This document shows positions 45,699 through 55,806 of a stretch of DNA of 64,000 nt, one piece after another. Numbering within the stretch: position 1 is the first letter of the stretch; each line of letters begins with the position of its first letter. The notes beneath the pieces were generated by a model that did no database searches, was not told the origin of the DNA, and saw only the letters and a program-made list of their open reading frames with translations. Source of the stretch: Legionella qingyii. Lineage in GTDB: Bacteria; Pseudomonadota; Gammaproteobacteria; Legionellales; Legionellaceae. The position numbers and the translations under genes are program-made. The stretch covers positions 20,514 through 84,513 of the forward strand of contig NZ_QHJG01000020.1 of NCBI RefSeq assembly GCF_003184185.1. The letters run 5' to 3'.

Positions 45699-46700
45699 AT
45701 GAGTACGACTTTTACACATTTAATTAATAACAGAGCCTTAACTACCTTTAAAGCCTTGAATAATGAGTTAGAGCTCTTGCCTCAAAAGAATTATTTATTT
45801 GATTTATCTTATCTATCTGCTATTGATGTTGAGGGAAATAAAGCCATTGACTTTCTTCAAGGCCAATTAACTTGTGACTTAGGCTCCTTATCTGATATAC
45901 AAATGATTCAAGGAGCACAGTGCAATCTTAAAGGACGGATCCTCGCTTTGATGGATATTATTAACTGGCAAGGAGTCAAGTTAATACTGCCTGAAGATTT
46001 ACAAGAAGCGACTATTCATTCATTAAGTAAATATGCTCTATTATCCCGTGTTAGCCTTAAGTCAAACGCCCAATTTAAAATTTTTGGATTTTATCTCCAA
46101 AATCAAGAAGATATTATTCCCGATACAGAGTTTTTTCCTAATGCTCTTTATGCACATACATACAATGCCCGCTCTTGTATTTATCATTTAGGCAATGGAT
46201 TCTATATTTTTCTAGTGCTGGCTGAGCATGCACATGAAATCCAAGATCGTTTTATGAGAAAAGAACAATTTCTTGGTTCTTTAACCTGGCATACTTTAAG
46301 GCTATATCAACAACAAATAGAAATTTATCCCGAATCTCGAGGTTTGTTTTTACCACACAGGCTCGATTTGCAAAAAACTCCATACATCAATTTCAATAAG
46401 GGTTGCTATAAGGGTCAGGAAATTATTGCACGAATGCACTATAAAGCTACCTTAAAACACCAAATGAAACTTTATGAAATTATGACAGATCAAAAGATCT
46501 ATTCTGGACAAAAATTATTTGAAAATCCAGAGGGAACAGAACTGGGTCAGTTAGTTGACTTTTCGATTCTGAAGCCTGGGCGGTATTTAATTGCAGTAAG
46601 TATATTGAAAGGAAATGAGCAGACGGTATTTCTTGAAGGACATAATCAGTCAATAGAATTGACCAATCCATCAGTTACTTTATCAAATCCACTTACATAA
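45699..46700 (+). CDS. ygfZ: Folate-binding protein YgfZ
   Basis: 333-residue tetrahydrofolate-binding protein of the GcvT-like fold that supports iron-sulphur and radical-SAM enzyme activity such as MiaB. The signature KGCYKGQEIIARMHYKATLKHQM is present, with LDLQKTPYINFNKG ahead and the N-terminal GNKAIDFLQGQLTCDLG. Divergent from sdhE, convergent with gdhB. Confidence 0.93.
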   Translation: MSTTFTHLINNRALTTFKALNNELELLPQKNYLFDLSYLSAIDVEGNKAIDFLQGQLTCDLGSLSDIQMIQGAQCNLKGRILALMDIINWQGVKLILPEDLQEATIHSLSKYALLSRVSLKSNAQFKIFGFYLQNQEDIIPDTEFFPNALYAHTYNARSCIYHLGNGFYIFLVLAEHAHEIQDRFMRKEQFLGSLTWHTLRLYQQQIEIYPESRGLFLPHRLDLQKTPYINFNKGCYKGQEIIARMHYKATLKHQMKLYEIMTDQKIYSGQKLFENPEGTELGQLVDFSILKPGRYLIAVSILKGNEQTVFLEGHNQSIELTNPSVTLSNPLT

Positions 46701-46723
46701 TAAAATCTTCTTGTATATACAAA

Positions 46724-46761
46724 GTTCATGTTGGTTGAGCCAAGGCCCAACCAACATGAAC
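46724..46761. terminator. Perfect inverted repeat between ygfZ and gdhB
   Basis: GTTCATGTTGGTTG (46724-46737) and CAACCAACATGAAC (46748-46761) form a perfect 14-base stem around a 10-base loop. It lies between convergent genes and should terminate both, most likely bidirectionally. Confidence 0.75.
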
Positions 46762-46770
46762 AGACTAATA

Positions 46771-49700
46771 TTATGCTTCTTGCTCAACTAACTCATACGA
46801 TTGCAACGTAGTTTGCGTCAGATCAAGCAACTCTCTGATTGCAACAAAGAACATCGTATAGTTTAGAACCGAGCTTGCTTTCAGATCTGCTAAAATAAAG
46901 CGCCAACGCTGTATTAATGCGCGATGAGACTCTCCCCAAGAAGCAAGACGTGCCTGCAAATCGGGGTTCTCACCGTCATAGTTAATAAGTCCAGCAGTGA
47001 GTTGACGCTGTTGCCAATCCAAATCATCTCGTAATGCTTCTCTGGACAAGGATTCCCAATGATTTTCACTCGGATGCATAATAATTTGTTTTCTAATCCA
47101 TGCAAGATCCAAGAACTCGCCTACTCCAAAATAAATTTCAGCAACCTGAGCGACTTTCATATTTCTCTTATCAGCGATTTCTATAATGTCGGTTGCAGCA
47201 AATAAGCCTCGGGTTACAGTCAAATCATGTGCTAATGTTGGTGGAATACCTTCATTAACAAGCCCTTGATACTCCTCATTATATTTTACCCGTCGTTCTT
47301 CATTTAAGATTGCTGGTATGGACATCTTCAACTCAACAATTCCTTGCGAGTAGAGTTTTACAACCTCGGAAATATCAACAGTTCTACGCTGACTACGCAA
47401 GAACCAACGTGTAATACGTCGCGCCAATCTAGCATAAAGCATCATCATTTCTACTTGCTTTTTAGCACTGATCTTCGTGCCCAATTCCTCAATTTGCTTC
47501 CAAACAGATTCTAAATTAAGTACAGAGCGAGTAATGACGTAAGCTCTTACAATCGCTGAAACAGGAGCACCAGTTTCATCCTGTAATCTGTAAATGTAAG
47601 TAAAGCCCATCTCATTTACTATAATATTGCTTAACTTGGTTGCTATTATTTCTCTTCTTAGTGGATGAGATTGCATTTGCTTGCTAAATCGCTCTTGCAA
47701 AGGCTTGGGAAATGAACTAATTAAAAATTGAGTCATATACCCTTCTTCAGGAACACCAGAGGCCAGAATTTGCTCTTTAAGAATTGTTTTACTGTAACAC
47801 ATTAATACGGCAATACTTGGACGCATCAGGCCTTTACCCATTAATTTGCGTTCCATAATAATCTTATCGTCTGGCAAGTATTCCAGATTACGATCAATTT
47901 TTCCGGTTCGTTCTAATTCACTGATATAGCGACTTTGTAGATCCAATGCCTGAAGAGGCTGTGATGCAGATAAACTAATTGCTCGTGTTTGTAAGAAATT
48001 GTCACGAAGCACCAATTTACTTACTTCATCAGTCATTTCAATTAACAATTCATTACGTTGTTTTGGAGTTAAATCACCAACTGCAACAATACTGTTAAGA
48101 AGAATCTTAATATTTACTTCTTTATCAGAACAATTAACACCACCAGAATTATCAATAAAGTCGGTATAAACCATTCCGCCATTTAATGAGTATTCAACAC
48201 GTGCCAATTGGGTTAATCCTAAGTTACCGCCCTCACCCACAACTTTGCAACGTAATTGTTTGGCATTGACTCTAGTTGTATCATTGGTTCGGTCACCAAC
48301 ATTAGCGTTTGATTCAGTACTGGCCTTAACATATGTACCAATTCCTGCGCTCCAAAGTAAATCAACTTTGGCTTTTAAAATCGCTTTAATTAACTCATTG
48401 GGTTCAATTTCATTCTGTTTAATTCCGAAAACAGCTTGCATTTCCTTACTGACAGGGATGGATTTGGCATTACGATTGAATACACCACCGCCCTTGGAAA
48501 TAAGTTTTTTATCATAATCAGTCCAATTTGAACGTGGCAAATGGAATAAACGCTCACGCTCTTTGAAACTGGCTTCTGCATCAGGATCAGGATCGACAAA
48601 AATATGAATATGGTTAAAGGCCCCAACCAACTTGATGTGTTTTGATAACAACATACCATTACCAAAAACATCTCCAGCCATATCGCCAATACCCACGACA
48701 GTAAAATCATTATTTTCAATGTCTATATTCAATTCATAAAAGTGTCGTTTCACTGATTCCCATGCACCTTTGGCCGTAATCCCCATTTTCTTATGGTCAT
48801 AACCGATTGAGCCACCTGATGCAAAAGCATCTCCCAACCAAAAGCCATACTCTAAAGAAATAGCATTAGCAATATCAGAGAACGTTGCGGTACCTTTATC
48901 TGCCGCAACAACAAGGTAGGGATCATCCTCATCATAGCAGACGACATTATTTGGTTTAACTACCTTACCTTCAACATAATTGTCTGTAATATCGAGAAGA
49001 CCACGAATAAATAATTGATAACAGCCGATCCCTTCAGCCATTATTTCTTCTCGCGTACCGTTTACAGGTAAAAATTTGGGTACAAAACCACCCTTGGCGC
49101 CACTAGGAACAATTACTGAGTTCTTGACTTGCTGCGCTTTCATCAAACCAAGTATTTCTGTACGGAAATCCTCTCTTCGATCAGACCAACGTAATCCTCC
49201 GCGAGCAACCTTGCCACAACGCAAGTGAACCCCTTCAAATCTTGGAGAATAAACAAAGATTTCAAACATAGGATGTGGTTTTGGCACACCAGGAATAATC
49301 TTGCTGTTTAATTTTAGAGAAATATAAGGTTTATGGTGTCCATCTTGATTTACTTGATAAAAATTGGTTCGTAATGTAGCACTAATCGCATGGATGTACT
49401 GTCTGATTATTTTATCTTCATCAAGATTCGATACAGTATCGAGATCGTTTAATATTTCAATAGACAAATCAGTGAAACGATCTTCTCTATTGGGATCATC
49501 AGCAGGATTACAGCGAATTTCAAATAATTTCACTAACTTTTTAGCAATAGTGACATTATTATTTAACGCCATTTCCATATAGTCTTGGCTAAAAGTAATA
49601 CCAATTTGCTTGAAATATTTGGCGTAGGTGCGCAATACAGCTACTTCACGCCAATTAAGTCCCGCCGCTAAAACCAACTGATTAAAGCCATCATTTTCAG

Positions 49701-51648
49701 CTTGACCAAACCAGACTTTGGCAAAAGCATTCTGGAATAATTCTTTTATCTCATCCAGATCAAACTCAATCGGTTTATTATATTGCATGGCAAAATCGTT
49801 AATCCAAGCAACTTTACCATCTTCAAATTTTAATGAATAAGGACGCTCACTTATTGCACGTAAACCTAGTTTTTCTAATATTGGTAAAACATCAGATAAA
49901 GGTATCGTATTATCATGCTGATAAACTTTTAATCTAAAACTATTTTCTGACTCATCCAATGGTTTATAAAAGTTAATACCCAACGGATGCTCAGATGTGA
50001 GTAACTCAATATGCTTAATATCATAAACTGCTGTTCTTGCAGAAAACATATCACAATAGGCAATCGGAAATGCATTTTTATAACGTGCAAAAAGGGTATT
50101 GGCTTGTTCCTCTCCATATGTCTCATTTAAATGAGATTGCAAATCGTCTGTCCATGACCGCCCTGCTTCGATTAGTTTTCGTTCAATGTCTTTTAAATCA
50201 TATTCGAGTGGTATATTCGGATTAATTTTAATAATAAAATGTACTCGTGCTAAAACAGACTCGGTAAATTGAGTTGAATATGTAGTCTCAATAGAATTAA
50301 AGCTTTCATCAAGAATGTTTTTCATCGCCATTCTTAATTCGGTATTAATTCTATCTTTAGGTACATATACCAAGCAAGAAACAAATCGACGATAAACGTC
50401 AACTCGCGCGAATAGTCGTATACGCTTTCTGTCTTGCATATAAAATATACCCATTGCAATTTCCAGAAGCTCTTCTTCTGTTCCTTGAATCAAATCATCC
50501 CGTGGTAGCGTTTCTAGAATATTCAACAAAATTTTACCCGCATGACTGCGTGGATTTAATTTGGAATTTTCCATAATGAGCGCTACCTTACGTCTCAAAA
50601 ATGGAATTTGTTTTGGGTTAGTATGATAGGCAGCAGAAGTATAAAGTCCAATAATTCTTCGTTCCCCAATTACCTGTCCTTGGGCATTAAATCGTTTAAT
50701 TCCTATATAATCGGTATACGCATCACGGTGGACACTTGCTAGGGTATTTGTTTTCGAAGTAACTAATATGCGTGGAGATAAGGTAAATTCGCGTGCTTCT
50801 GGTGTCATTGCAGAAATACTTCGTGTCATTGATTTAGTAACACTTTCACGCAAAAGTCCCAATCCAGTATTTGGAACCGCTTGTAAAATTGTTTCTTTAC
50901 CCTTTTCTGCTAATTCATAATCTCTCATTCCTAAAAAGGTAAAATGATGATCTTCAATCCAATGTAAAAATGCTTTAGTTTCTTCTACTTCATCTAAATC
51001 GAGTACAGAAGATACTTTATCAATTTCTGATATTGCTTCTCGAACTGAAGCGCGCATTTTTTCCCAATCCTCAAAAACTACTCGGTTGTCTTCAAGAGCG
51101 CGCGCGCATCCCTTATGCAATTCTTCAAGCACTTTAGGGTCAGTTTGTCGATCAATTTCAAGAAATATTGGCGCCTCATGAATTACGTCTTTCTCATCTA
51201 ATATTTGAGCACGAGGTAAAATTTCACAGACTCGATTCATTTTATCTCTTTTAACGCGAATACCCCCCATATGAATCGTTAGATGAGAGGATAGCCCCAT
51301 TCTATGGATTACCAAACGAATTGAGTCAACCAGAAAAGGCATGTCATCACAAATAACCTCAATTACAGTATGAGTAGTTTGCCATCCATGACGTTCATAA
51401 TCTGGATTATAGATTCTAATTTTTGTCTCATGAGGAGCTCGTTCACTAATTAAAGACCAAAAATTTACTACAGCACCATAAAGATCATCAATAGTCCATG
51501 AACTCAGGTCTTCCATTGCTACAGTACCATACAACTGTTTGGCAAATTCGGCGCAAAACTCAATTTGATCACCACCCATAGAGCTTCTAATTTTATCTAC
51601 AATGGCTTCAATTAATACATCTTTACCTTCTTCAAATTTATAAGACAT
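46771..51648 (-). CDS. gdhB: NAD-dependent glutamate dehydrogenase, 180-kDa class
   Basis: A 1625-residue L-GDH180 enzyme, glutamate to 2-oxoglutarate plus ammonia. The N-terminal regulatory region includes ACT-like blocks (HTVIEVICDDMPFLVDSIRLVI), the central catalytic domain has RGGLRWSDRREDFRTEILGLMKAQQVKNSVIVPSGAKGGFVPK, written here to place the domain, and the NAD part DGDxDGN-like VVGIGDMAGDVFGNGMLLS. Legionella uses amino acids as main carbon, so this is a core catabolic step. One of the longest genes here; no frameshift seen. Confidence 0.97.
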   Translation of the reverse strand: MSYKFEEGKDVLIEAIVDKIRSSMGGDQIEFCAEFAKQLYGTVAMEDLSSWTIDDLYGAVVNFWSLISERAPHETKIRIYNPDYERHGWQTTHTVIEVICDDMPFLVDSIRLVIHRMGLSSHLTIHMGGIRVKRDKMNRVCEILPRAQILDEKDVIHEAPIFLEIDRQTDPKVLEELHKGCARALEDNRVVFEDWEKMRASVREAISEIDKVSSVLDLDEVEETKAFLHWIEDHHFTFLGMRDYELAEKGKETILQAVPNTGLGLLRESVTKSMTRSISAMTPEAREFTLSPRILVTSKTNTLASVHRDAYTDYIGIKRFNAQGQVIGERRIIGLYTSAAYHTNPKQIPFLRRKVALIMENSKLNPRSHAGKILLNILETLPRDDLIQGTEEELLEIAMGIFYMQDRKRIRLFARVDVYRRFVSCLVYVPKDRINTELRMAMKNILDESFNSIETTYSTQFTESVLARVHFIIKINPNIPLEYDLKDIERKLIEAGRSWTDDLQSHLNETYGEEQANTLFARYKNAFPIAYCDMFSARTAVYDIKHIELLTSEHPLGINFYKPLDESENSFRLKVYQHDNTIPLSDVLPILEKLGLRAISERPYSLKFEDGKVAWINDFAMQYNKPIEFDLDEIKELFQNAFAKVWFGQAENDGFNQLVLAAGLNWREVAVLRTYAKYFKQIGITFSQDYMEMALNNNVTIAKKLVKLFEIRCNPADDPNREDRFTDLSIEILNDLDTVSNLDEDKIIRQYIHAISATLRTNFYQVNQDGHHKPYISLKLNSKIIPGVPKPHPMFEIFVYSPRFEGVHLRCGKVARGGLRWSDRREDFRTEILGLMKAQQVKNSVIVPSGAKGGFVPKFLPVNGTREEIMAEGIGCYQLFIRGLLDITDNYVEGKVVKPNNVVCYDEDDPYLVVAADKGTATFSDIANAISLEYGFWLGDAFASGGSIGYDHKKMGITAKGAWESVKRHFYELNIDIENNDFTVVGIGDMAGDVFGNGMLLSKHIKLVGAFNHIHIFVDPDPDAEASFKERERLFHLPRSNWTDYDKKLISKGGGVFNRNAKSIPVSKEMQAVFGIKQNEIEPNELIKAILKAKVDLLWSAGIGTYVKASTESNANVGDRTNDTTRVNAKQLRCKVVGEGGNLGLTQLARVEYSLNGGMVYTDFIDNSGGVNCSDKEVNIKILLNSIVAVGDLTPKQRNELLIEMTDEVSKLVLRDNFLQTRAISLSASQPLQALDLQSRYISELERTGKIDRNLEYLPDDKIIMERKLMGKGLMRPSIAVLMCYSKTILKEQILASGVPEEGYMTQFLISSFPKPLQERFSKQMQSHPLRREIIATKLSNIIVNEMGFTYIYRLQDETGAPVSAIVRAYVITRSVLNLESVWKQIEELGTKISAKKQVEMMMLYARLARRITRWFLRSQRRTVDISEVVKLYSQGIVELKMSIPAILNEERRVKYNEEYQGLVNEGIPPTLAHDLTVTRGLFAATDIIEIADKRNMKVAQVAEIYFGVGEFLDLAWIRKQIIMHPSENHWESLSREALRDDLDWQQRQLTAGLINYDGENPDLQARLASWGESHRALIQRWRFILADLKASSVLNYTMFFVAIRELLDLTQTTLQSYELVEQEA

Positions 51649-51716
51649 TGTTGTTATACCTCGTCGATTTTGCCTCAGCCCTACAGCGAGAATTATTGTT
51701 TAAATAAAAATAACCA

Positions 51717-51762
51717 GCCACTCACACCAAGCCAATAAATAAACTGGTTTAATGAGAGTGGC
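51717..51762 (-). terminator. Hairpin after the aldehyde dehydrogenase gene
   Basis: GCCACTC (51717-51723) pairs with GAGTGGC (51756-51762); on minus the hairpin is followed by a T-rich run (TTATTTTTATTT). The loop is long (about 32 bases) so it is a weak terminator, in the gap between 51819 and the gdhB start. Confidence 0.45.
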
Positions 51763-51818
51763 CAAAAAATCATGTTGAAGCCATTTACGCTTTGAGTAAA
51801 TGACTGCAAACTTTAATG

Positions 51819-53192
51819 TTATGAATCACCGATGGCTATGGTTTTAGTGTTAACAAACTCTAAAATACCTTCTTTTGATAACTCACGGCCAAACCCTGAT
51901 TCTTTTATTCCACCAAATGGTAATCTGGGATCAGAAGCCACAAAAGCATTAACGAAACACGCGCCAGCTTCTATTTCATAAGTAGCTATATGTTCTCCCC
52001 TCTCCAAATCGCGAGTAAACACCGCGGCACCTAAACCATATTGGCTTTGATTGGCATAAGCAATGCCTTCTTTTTCATTATTGACTGTAATAATAGCAAT
52101 AACAGGTCCAAATAACTCTTCATCAAAAGCTGGCATGCCAGGTGTCACATGAGTTAACAAAGTTGGTGGATAATAAAAACCTTTTCCATCGGGAATTATA
52201 CCACCTAGCAATAATTTAGCACCTTGTTTTAGTGATTTTTCTACTTGAATATGCAAGTTTTCGCGCAAGTCTGAACGCGCTAATGGGCCAAGCTGGGTTT
52301 CGGGATTAAGTGGATCCCCCATTTTAAATGCAGAAACTTGCTCAATTATTTTTTGTATCAACTCTTCTTCAATTGATTTTAAAACAATGATGCGCTTGGC
52401 AGCAATACAAACTTGGCCTGAATTATTGAGTCTTGAATTAACAATACAACGTGCAGCCAGATCTAAATCAGCATCTTCAAGAACGAGATAAGGATCGCTC
52501 CCCCCTAGCTCTAATACTGCTTTCTTTAAAAATTTTCCTGCATGACTTGCAACAGCGCTTCCTGCACGTCCGCTTCCTGTCAAAGTAACCGCAATAACTG
52601 AGGGATGCTCTATAATTCTAGCCGCTCCATCATTATCGACAATTAAGTGTTGGAAAACATAATCGGGAAATCCTGCCTCCAGAAATAACTCTTCTATTTT
52701 ATTGCCAGTTCCAGAAGAGATAGGTGCATGCTTTAAGACAGCAACATTGCCAGCCATGAGCGTAGGAACAGCAAAGCGAAATACCTGCCAAAATGGAAAA
52801 TTCCAAGGCATGATGGCAAAAACCACCCCAAGTGGTAAATGACATACTTTAGATTTTTTCATATCCGTTTGCACTACTTTGGCAGCAAGGTACTCTTCTG
52901 CATGTTCTGCATAATGCTCACATAACCAGGCACATTTATTAATTTCTGCGATACCTGCAGTTATTGGCTTGCCCATTTCATTTGACATTAGATGAGCCAA
53001 TTCATCTGTTTTTGATTTTAACAGTTGGGCGAGCCGTAGCATTAAAGCTTTTCTTTTGCTAAAAGAGGTTTTTTTCCATTCCAGATATGCTTCATGCGCT
53101 TTGTTGAGTTTTTCATTAACTTCTTGCTTGCTCAAGCAATTATAAGTTTTCAGGATCTGTTCTGTTGCGGGATTTACAGTTTGAATTATCAT
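51819..53192 (-). CDS. NAD(P)-dependent succinate-semialdehyde-type dehydrogenase
   Basis: 457-residue ALDH superfamily enzyme of the GabD/Sad subgroup, which oxidises succinate semialdehyde from 4-aminobutyrate. MPWNFPFWQVFRF and LKHAPISSGTG are cofactor contacts; LELGGSDPYLVLEDAD carries the catalytic Glu; NSGQVCIAAKRIIV carries the catalytic Cys; FGPVIAIITV and LPFGGIKESGFGRELS follow. The real aldehyde cannot be read from sequence. Monocistronic, with gdhB next on the same strand. Confidence 0.88.
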   Translation of the reverse strand: MIIQTVNPATEQILKTYNCLSKQEVNEKLNKAHEAYLEWKKTSFSKRKALMLRLAQLLKSKTDELAHLMSNEMGKPITAGIAEINKCAWLCEHYAEHAEEYLAAKVVQTDMKKSKVCHLPLGVVFAIMPWNFPFWQVFRFAVPTLMAGNVAVLKHAPISSGTGNKIEELFLEAGFPDYVFQHLIVDNDGAARIIEHPSVIAVTLTGSGRAGSAVASHAGKFLKKAVLELGGSDPYLVLEDADLDLAARCIVNSRLNNSGQVCIAAKRIIVLKSIEEELIQKIIEQVSAFKMGDPLNPETQLGPLARSDLRENLHIQVEKSLKQGAKLLLGGIIPDGKGFYYPPTLLTHVTPGMPAFDEELFGPVIAIITVNNEKEGIAYANQSQYGLGAAVFTRDLERGEHIATYEIEAGACFVNAFVASDPRLPFGGIKESGFGRELSKEGILEFVNTKTIAIGDS

Positions 53193-53407
53193 GATGTCTC
53201 CATACAGAATAAAGTATATTTAATTAAAGTTACCAACTCTCCTTGCGTACTACTTTTGATTATTGATACTATTTTTATATTTTTAGCTTTTCATTAAAAG
53301 CAACATAGTTTAAACCAATATGTTTATACAATTAATAAATATTTCAGAAATCCATCTTTAATAGCACAGCTTTTAATGATTGTTTTCTATTAACACTAGG
53401 ATTATTA

Positions 53408-54172
53408 ATGAACTTAAGTAAACCGAAATTCCACCCATTACAGTACGTAGCGGCTTGGTTAGTGCATCTCTTTACCGCAAGCGCAGCCTGTATTGGTGTT
53501 TTTTCATTAGTAAAAATGTATCAACATGAATACATTTTTGCTTTGTGGCTCATGCTTATTACTGTTGTTATTGATGCAGTGGATGGAAGCCTTGCTCGCT
53601 TAGTTAATATTAAGGAAATTTTACCCAAAATAGATGGCGCATTGCTTGATAATATCGTTGATTACTTAAATTACGTTATAACTCCATGCTTTTTCTTGCT
53701 TGTGAAGCCCGGTATGCTTCCGCCTACCTATTCAGTTTTGTTAATTGCGGCGGTTTCAATAACTTCTGCTTATCAATTTTGTCAGTCTGATGCAAAAACC
53801 CCAGACCATTTTTTTAAAGGATTTCCATGTTATTGGAACGTTACTATTTTATATATGTTTATCTTTAATACTACTGCCACAACAAATGCCATTATATTAA
53901 CAATCCTTTCTATACTTATTTTTGTACCTGTAAAATACGTATATCCCTCAAGACTCGACTATTTAACTGAATCCAGGATATTAAAAGTGCTTATGCATGT
54001 TTGTTCTATTATCTATGCTATTAGTTCAGTTTGTTTGCTCATTAGTTATCCGAATACAAACATCATTTTCCTTACACTTTCATTAGCTTATGTTGGAATG
54101 TACATATTTTTAAGTTTTTACAGAACTTATTATCCTATGATTAAAGCTAAAATTGCTGCGCAAAAAGAATAG
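53408..54172 (+). CDS. pcs: Phosphatidylcholine synthase
   Basis: 254-residue multi-TM enzyme that condenses CDP-diacylglycerol with choline, a eukaryote-like one-step route found in Legionella and rhizobia. The CDP-alcohol phosphotransferase motif is intact: DGSLARLVNIKEILPKIDGALLDNIVDYLNY with DG..AR........G...D...D. Choline must come from the host or medium. AGGA precedes the ATG. The next two genes are on the same strand. Confidence 0.95.
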   Translation: MNLSKPKFHPLQYVAAWLVHLFTASAACIGVFSLVKMYQHEYIFALWLMLITVVIDAVDGSLARLVNIKEILPKIDGALLDNIVDYLNYVITPCFFLLVKPGMLPPTYSVLLIAAVSITSAYQFCQSDAKTPDHFFKGFPCYWNVTILYMFIFNTTATTNAIILTILSILIFVPVKYVYPSRLDYLTESRILKVLMHVCSIIYAISSVCLLISYPNTNIIFLTLSLAYVGMYIFLSFYRTYYPMIKAKIAAQKE

Positions 54173-54252
54173 GTCCTATTTTTTTGCTGTGGGATAGACT
54201 TTGTATTTTTTATGATTAAAATAACCCACAAAGTTTACTTATTGAGGTATTT

Positions 54253-54747
54253 ATGTCTGTGTTCCACAAAATTAATAAATCGATTATTTTCTCTGCTGTT
54301 CTAATTAGCGCGGCACAAGCTCAAGTTGCAAGTACCTTCCCAAGAGGATGCGAGGTTACAGGTTTCGGCTATAGTCAAAATTATCTGATTTTAAATGAAA
54401 CAGGAAAGCAGTCTTATTATTTAATACAAAATCATTCTGATTCTAAAATCGAAATGGAACGTGTAAATACTGAAGAAGTATTTATGAGCCCCCCTTTGCA
54501 TGCTACATTCGAACCAATGAGTTGGGGTGCATTTGCTTCTGATGTTAGGAACTTAAATTTTAAATGTTATAAACACGTTGATGAAAATACTACTCTTGTG
54601 GACTGTCGTAGTGTATTAGAAGTATGTGAATATCCAAGAGTTAAGTTCGCTCTAAGTAACATGGGAAATTATTGGATTTCATTTAACAAATCCCAAGGTG
54701 AAATTATCCAAGAATCAGTGGCGAAAGGAATTTACTTAAAATGGTGA
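54253..54747 (+). CDS. EnhB-like exported protein
   Basis: 164 residues with a signal peptide (KSIIFSAVLISAAQAQ, cut after AQA) and a small mature domain with Cys-containing segments (RGCEVTGFGYSQNYLIL, FKCYKHVDENTTLVDCRSVLEVCEY), probably disulphide-bonded. It resembles the Legionella enhanced-entry protein EnhB in size, signal peptide and QxYLxLN-type opening, but I cannot confirm by alignment. It lies 81 bases after pcs. Confidence 0.6.
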   Translation: MSVFHKINKSIIFSAVLISAAQAQVASTFPRGCEVTGFGYSQNYLILNETGKQSYYLIQNHSDSKIEMERVNTEEVFMSPPLHATFEPMSWGAFASDVRNLNFKCYKHVDENTTLVDCRSVLEVCEYPRVKFALSNMGNYWISFNKSQGEIIQESVAKGIYLKW

Positions 54748-54750
54748 TGC

Positions 54751-55266
54751 GTGGCTAAAAATACATATATTTTGTTGGGATGCATTGGCTCACTTATTAT
54801 ATTGAGTGGCCTTTTGAAGTTTTTCGGAACTTCACCTCCTCATTTTTATTCTCAACTTTATTATTTCATTGGCGGTGTTGCCTTGCTCATAACCGCCATT
54901 CATTTTAAGTTGTTTTTTTTTATAGCCCTACAATTAATACTTATTGCTGGACACGCCGCAATTCTATTAGGTAGTGGCCCTTATACCCAGTTTTTCTTGC
55001 CTATATTAATGTGCTGTCAACTCCTCACATTCTATTTAATGTTTGGCAAAGAAAATAGTGTGTTTTTAATATTGGGAGTGTTTGGTATTGCTTTGCTTTC
55101 TATGGGTTTTGCCTACAATGATAAATGGATATTTTTTTCAGGGAGCACATTTATCGCGATATATGCTTACTATAACGCGTATAAAGGATTATATCCTTCT
55201 TATATTTGGGCGTTTTTGAATACAGCGATTGCATTGCTTGCTCTTTACCGAATACTTTTCGTATAA
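54751..55266 (+). CDS. Multi-TM membrane protein, unknown
   Basis: 171 residues with about five or six TM helices (ILLGCIGSLIILSGLLKFF, FFFIALQLILIAGHAAILL, VFLILGVFGIALLSMGFAY). GTG start immediately after the EnhB-like stop suggests coupled translation. No family recognised; it may assist the EnhB-like protein or lipid metabolism. Confidence 0.65.
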   Translation: MAKNTYILLGCIGSLIILSGLLKFFGTSPPHFYSQLYYFIGGVALLITAIHFKLFFFIALQLILIAGHAAILLGSGPYTQFFLPILMCCQLLTFYLMFGKENSVFLILGVFGIALLSMGFAYNDKWIFFSGSTFIAIYAYYNAYKGLYPSYIWAFLNTAIALLALYRILFV

Positions 55267-55298
55267 AATAAACAAATCGATGCGTAACTTTAGGAAAA

Positions 55299-55331
55299 CC
55301 TGGGTTACGCGATACGTTTTACCCAGGCTAC
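55299..55331. repeat. Dispersed CCTGGG...ACCCAGGCTAC repeat copy
   Basis: CCTGGGT and ACCCAGG form a perfect seven-base stem around an 16-base loop, then CTAC. It sits between the convergent membrane-protein gene and rplI and may terminate both. Confidence 0.5.
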
Positions 55332-55344
55332 AAGATAGATTAAC

Positions 55345-55794
55345 TTACTTGGCAGGAACAATCTCAACGTGCAATTTGGCAATAACATCACTGTGAACAT
55401 GTACTTCAACAACGAAATTACCGATTGAATGAAGAGGTCCCTCTGGCATTACAATTTCACGCTTGACTATATCGATACCTTTATCTACCAAAGCATCTTT
55501 AATTTCATTAACACCAACGGAACCGTACAATTTGCCTTCGTCACTCGCCATAGCATTAATAATTATAGTAGTATCATTCAACTTGGCGGCACGCTGCTCA
55601 GCAACAGCAAAAGACTGCTGGGCTTTTTTCTCAAGCTCAACGCGGCGCTGTTCAAATAACTCAATATTTTTTGGTGTAGCAAAAACCGCTTTATTTTGTG
55701 GTATCAAGAAATTACGACCATAACCTGATTTTACATTTACTCTATCACCCAGGTTACCTAAATTTCTCACTTTTTCTAATAAGATAACTTCCAT
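55345..55794 (-). CDS. rplI: 50S ribosomal protein L9
   Basis: 149 residues. The N-terminal domain [32 protein letters not shown] is the L9 signature, joined by a long helix ([16 protein letters not shown]) to the C-terminal domain [12 protein letters not shown]. Last gene of rpsF-rpsR-membrane protein-rplI. Confidence 0.97.
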   Translation of the reverse strand: MEVILLEKVRNLGNLGDRVNVKSGYGRNFLIPQNKAVFATPKNIELFEQRRVELEKKAQQSFAVAEQRAAKLNDTTIIINAMASDEGKLYGSVGVNEIKDALVDKGIDIVKREIVMPEGPLHSIGNFVVEVHVHSDVIAKLHVEIVPAK

Positions 55795-55806
55795 CTTAAT
55801 AACCCC

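Noticed and set aside
48245..48719. Frames on both strands within gdhB
   Set aside because: Shadows inside a long, intact, conserved gene.
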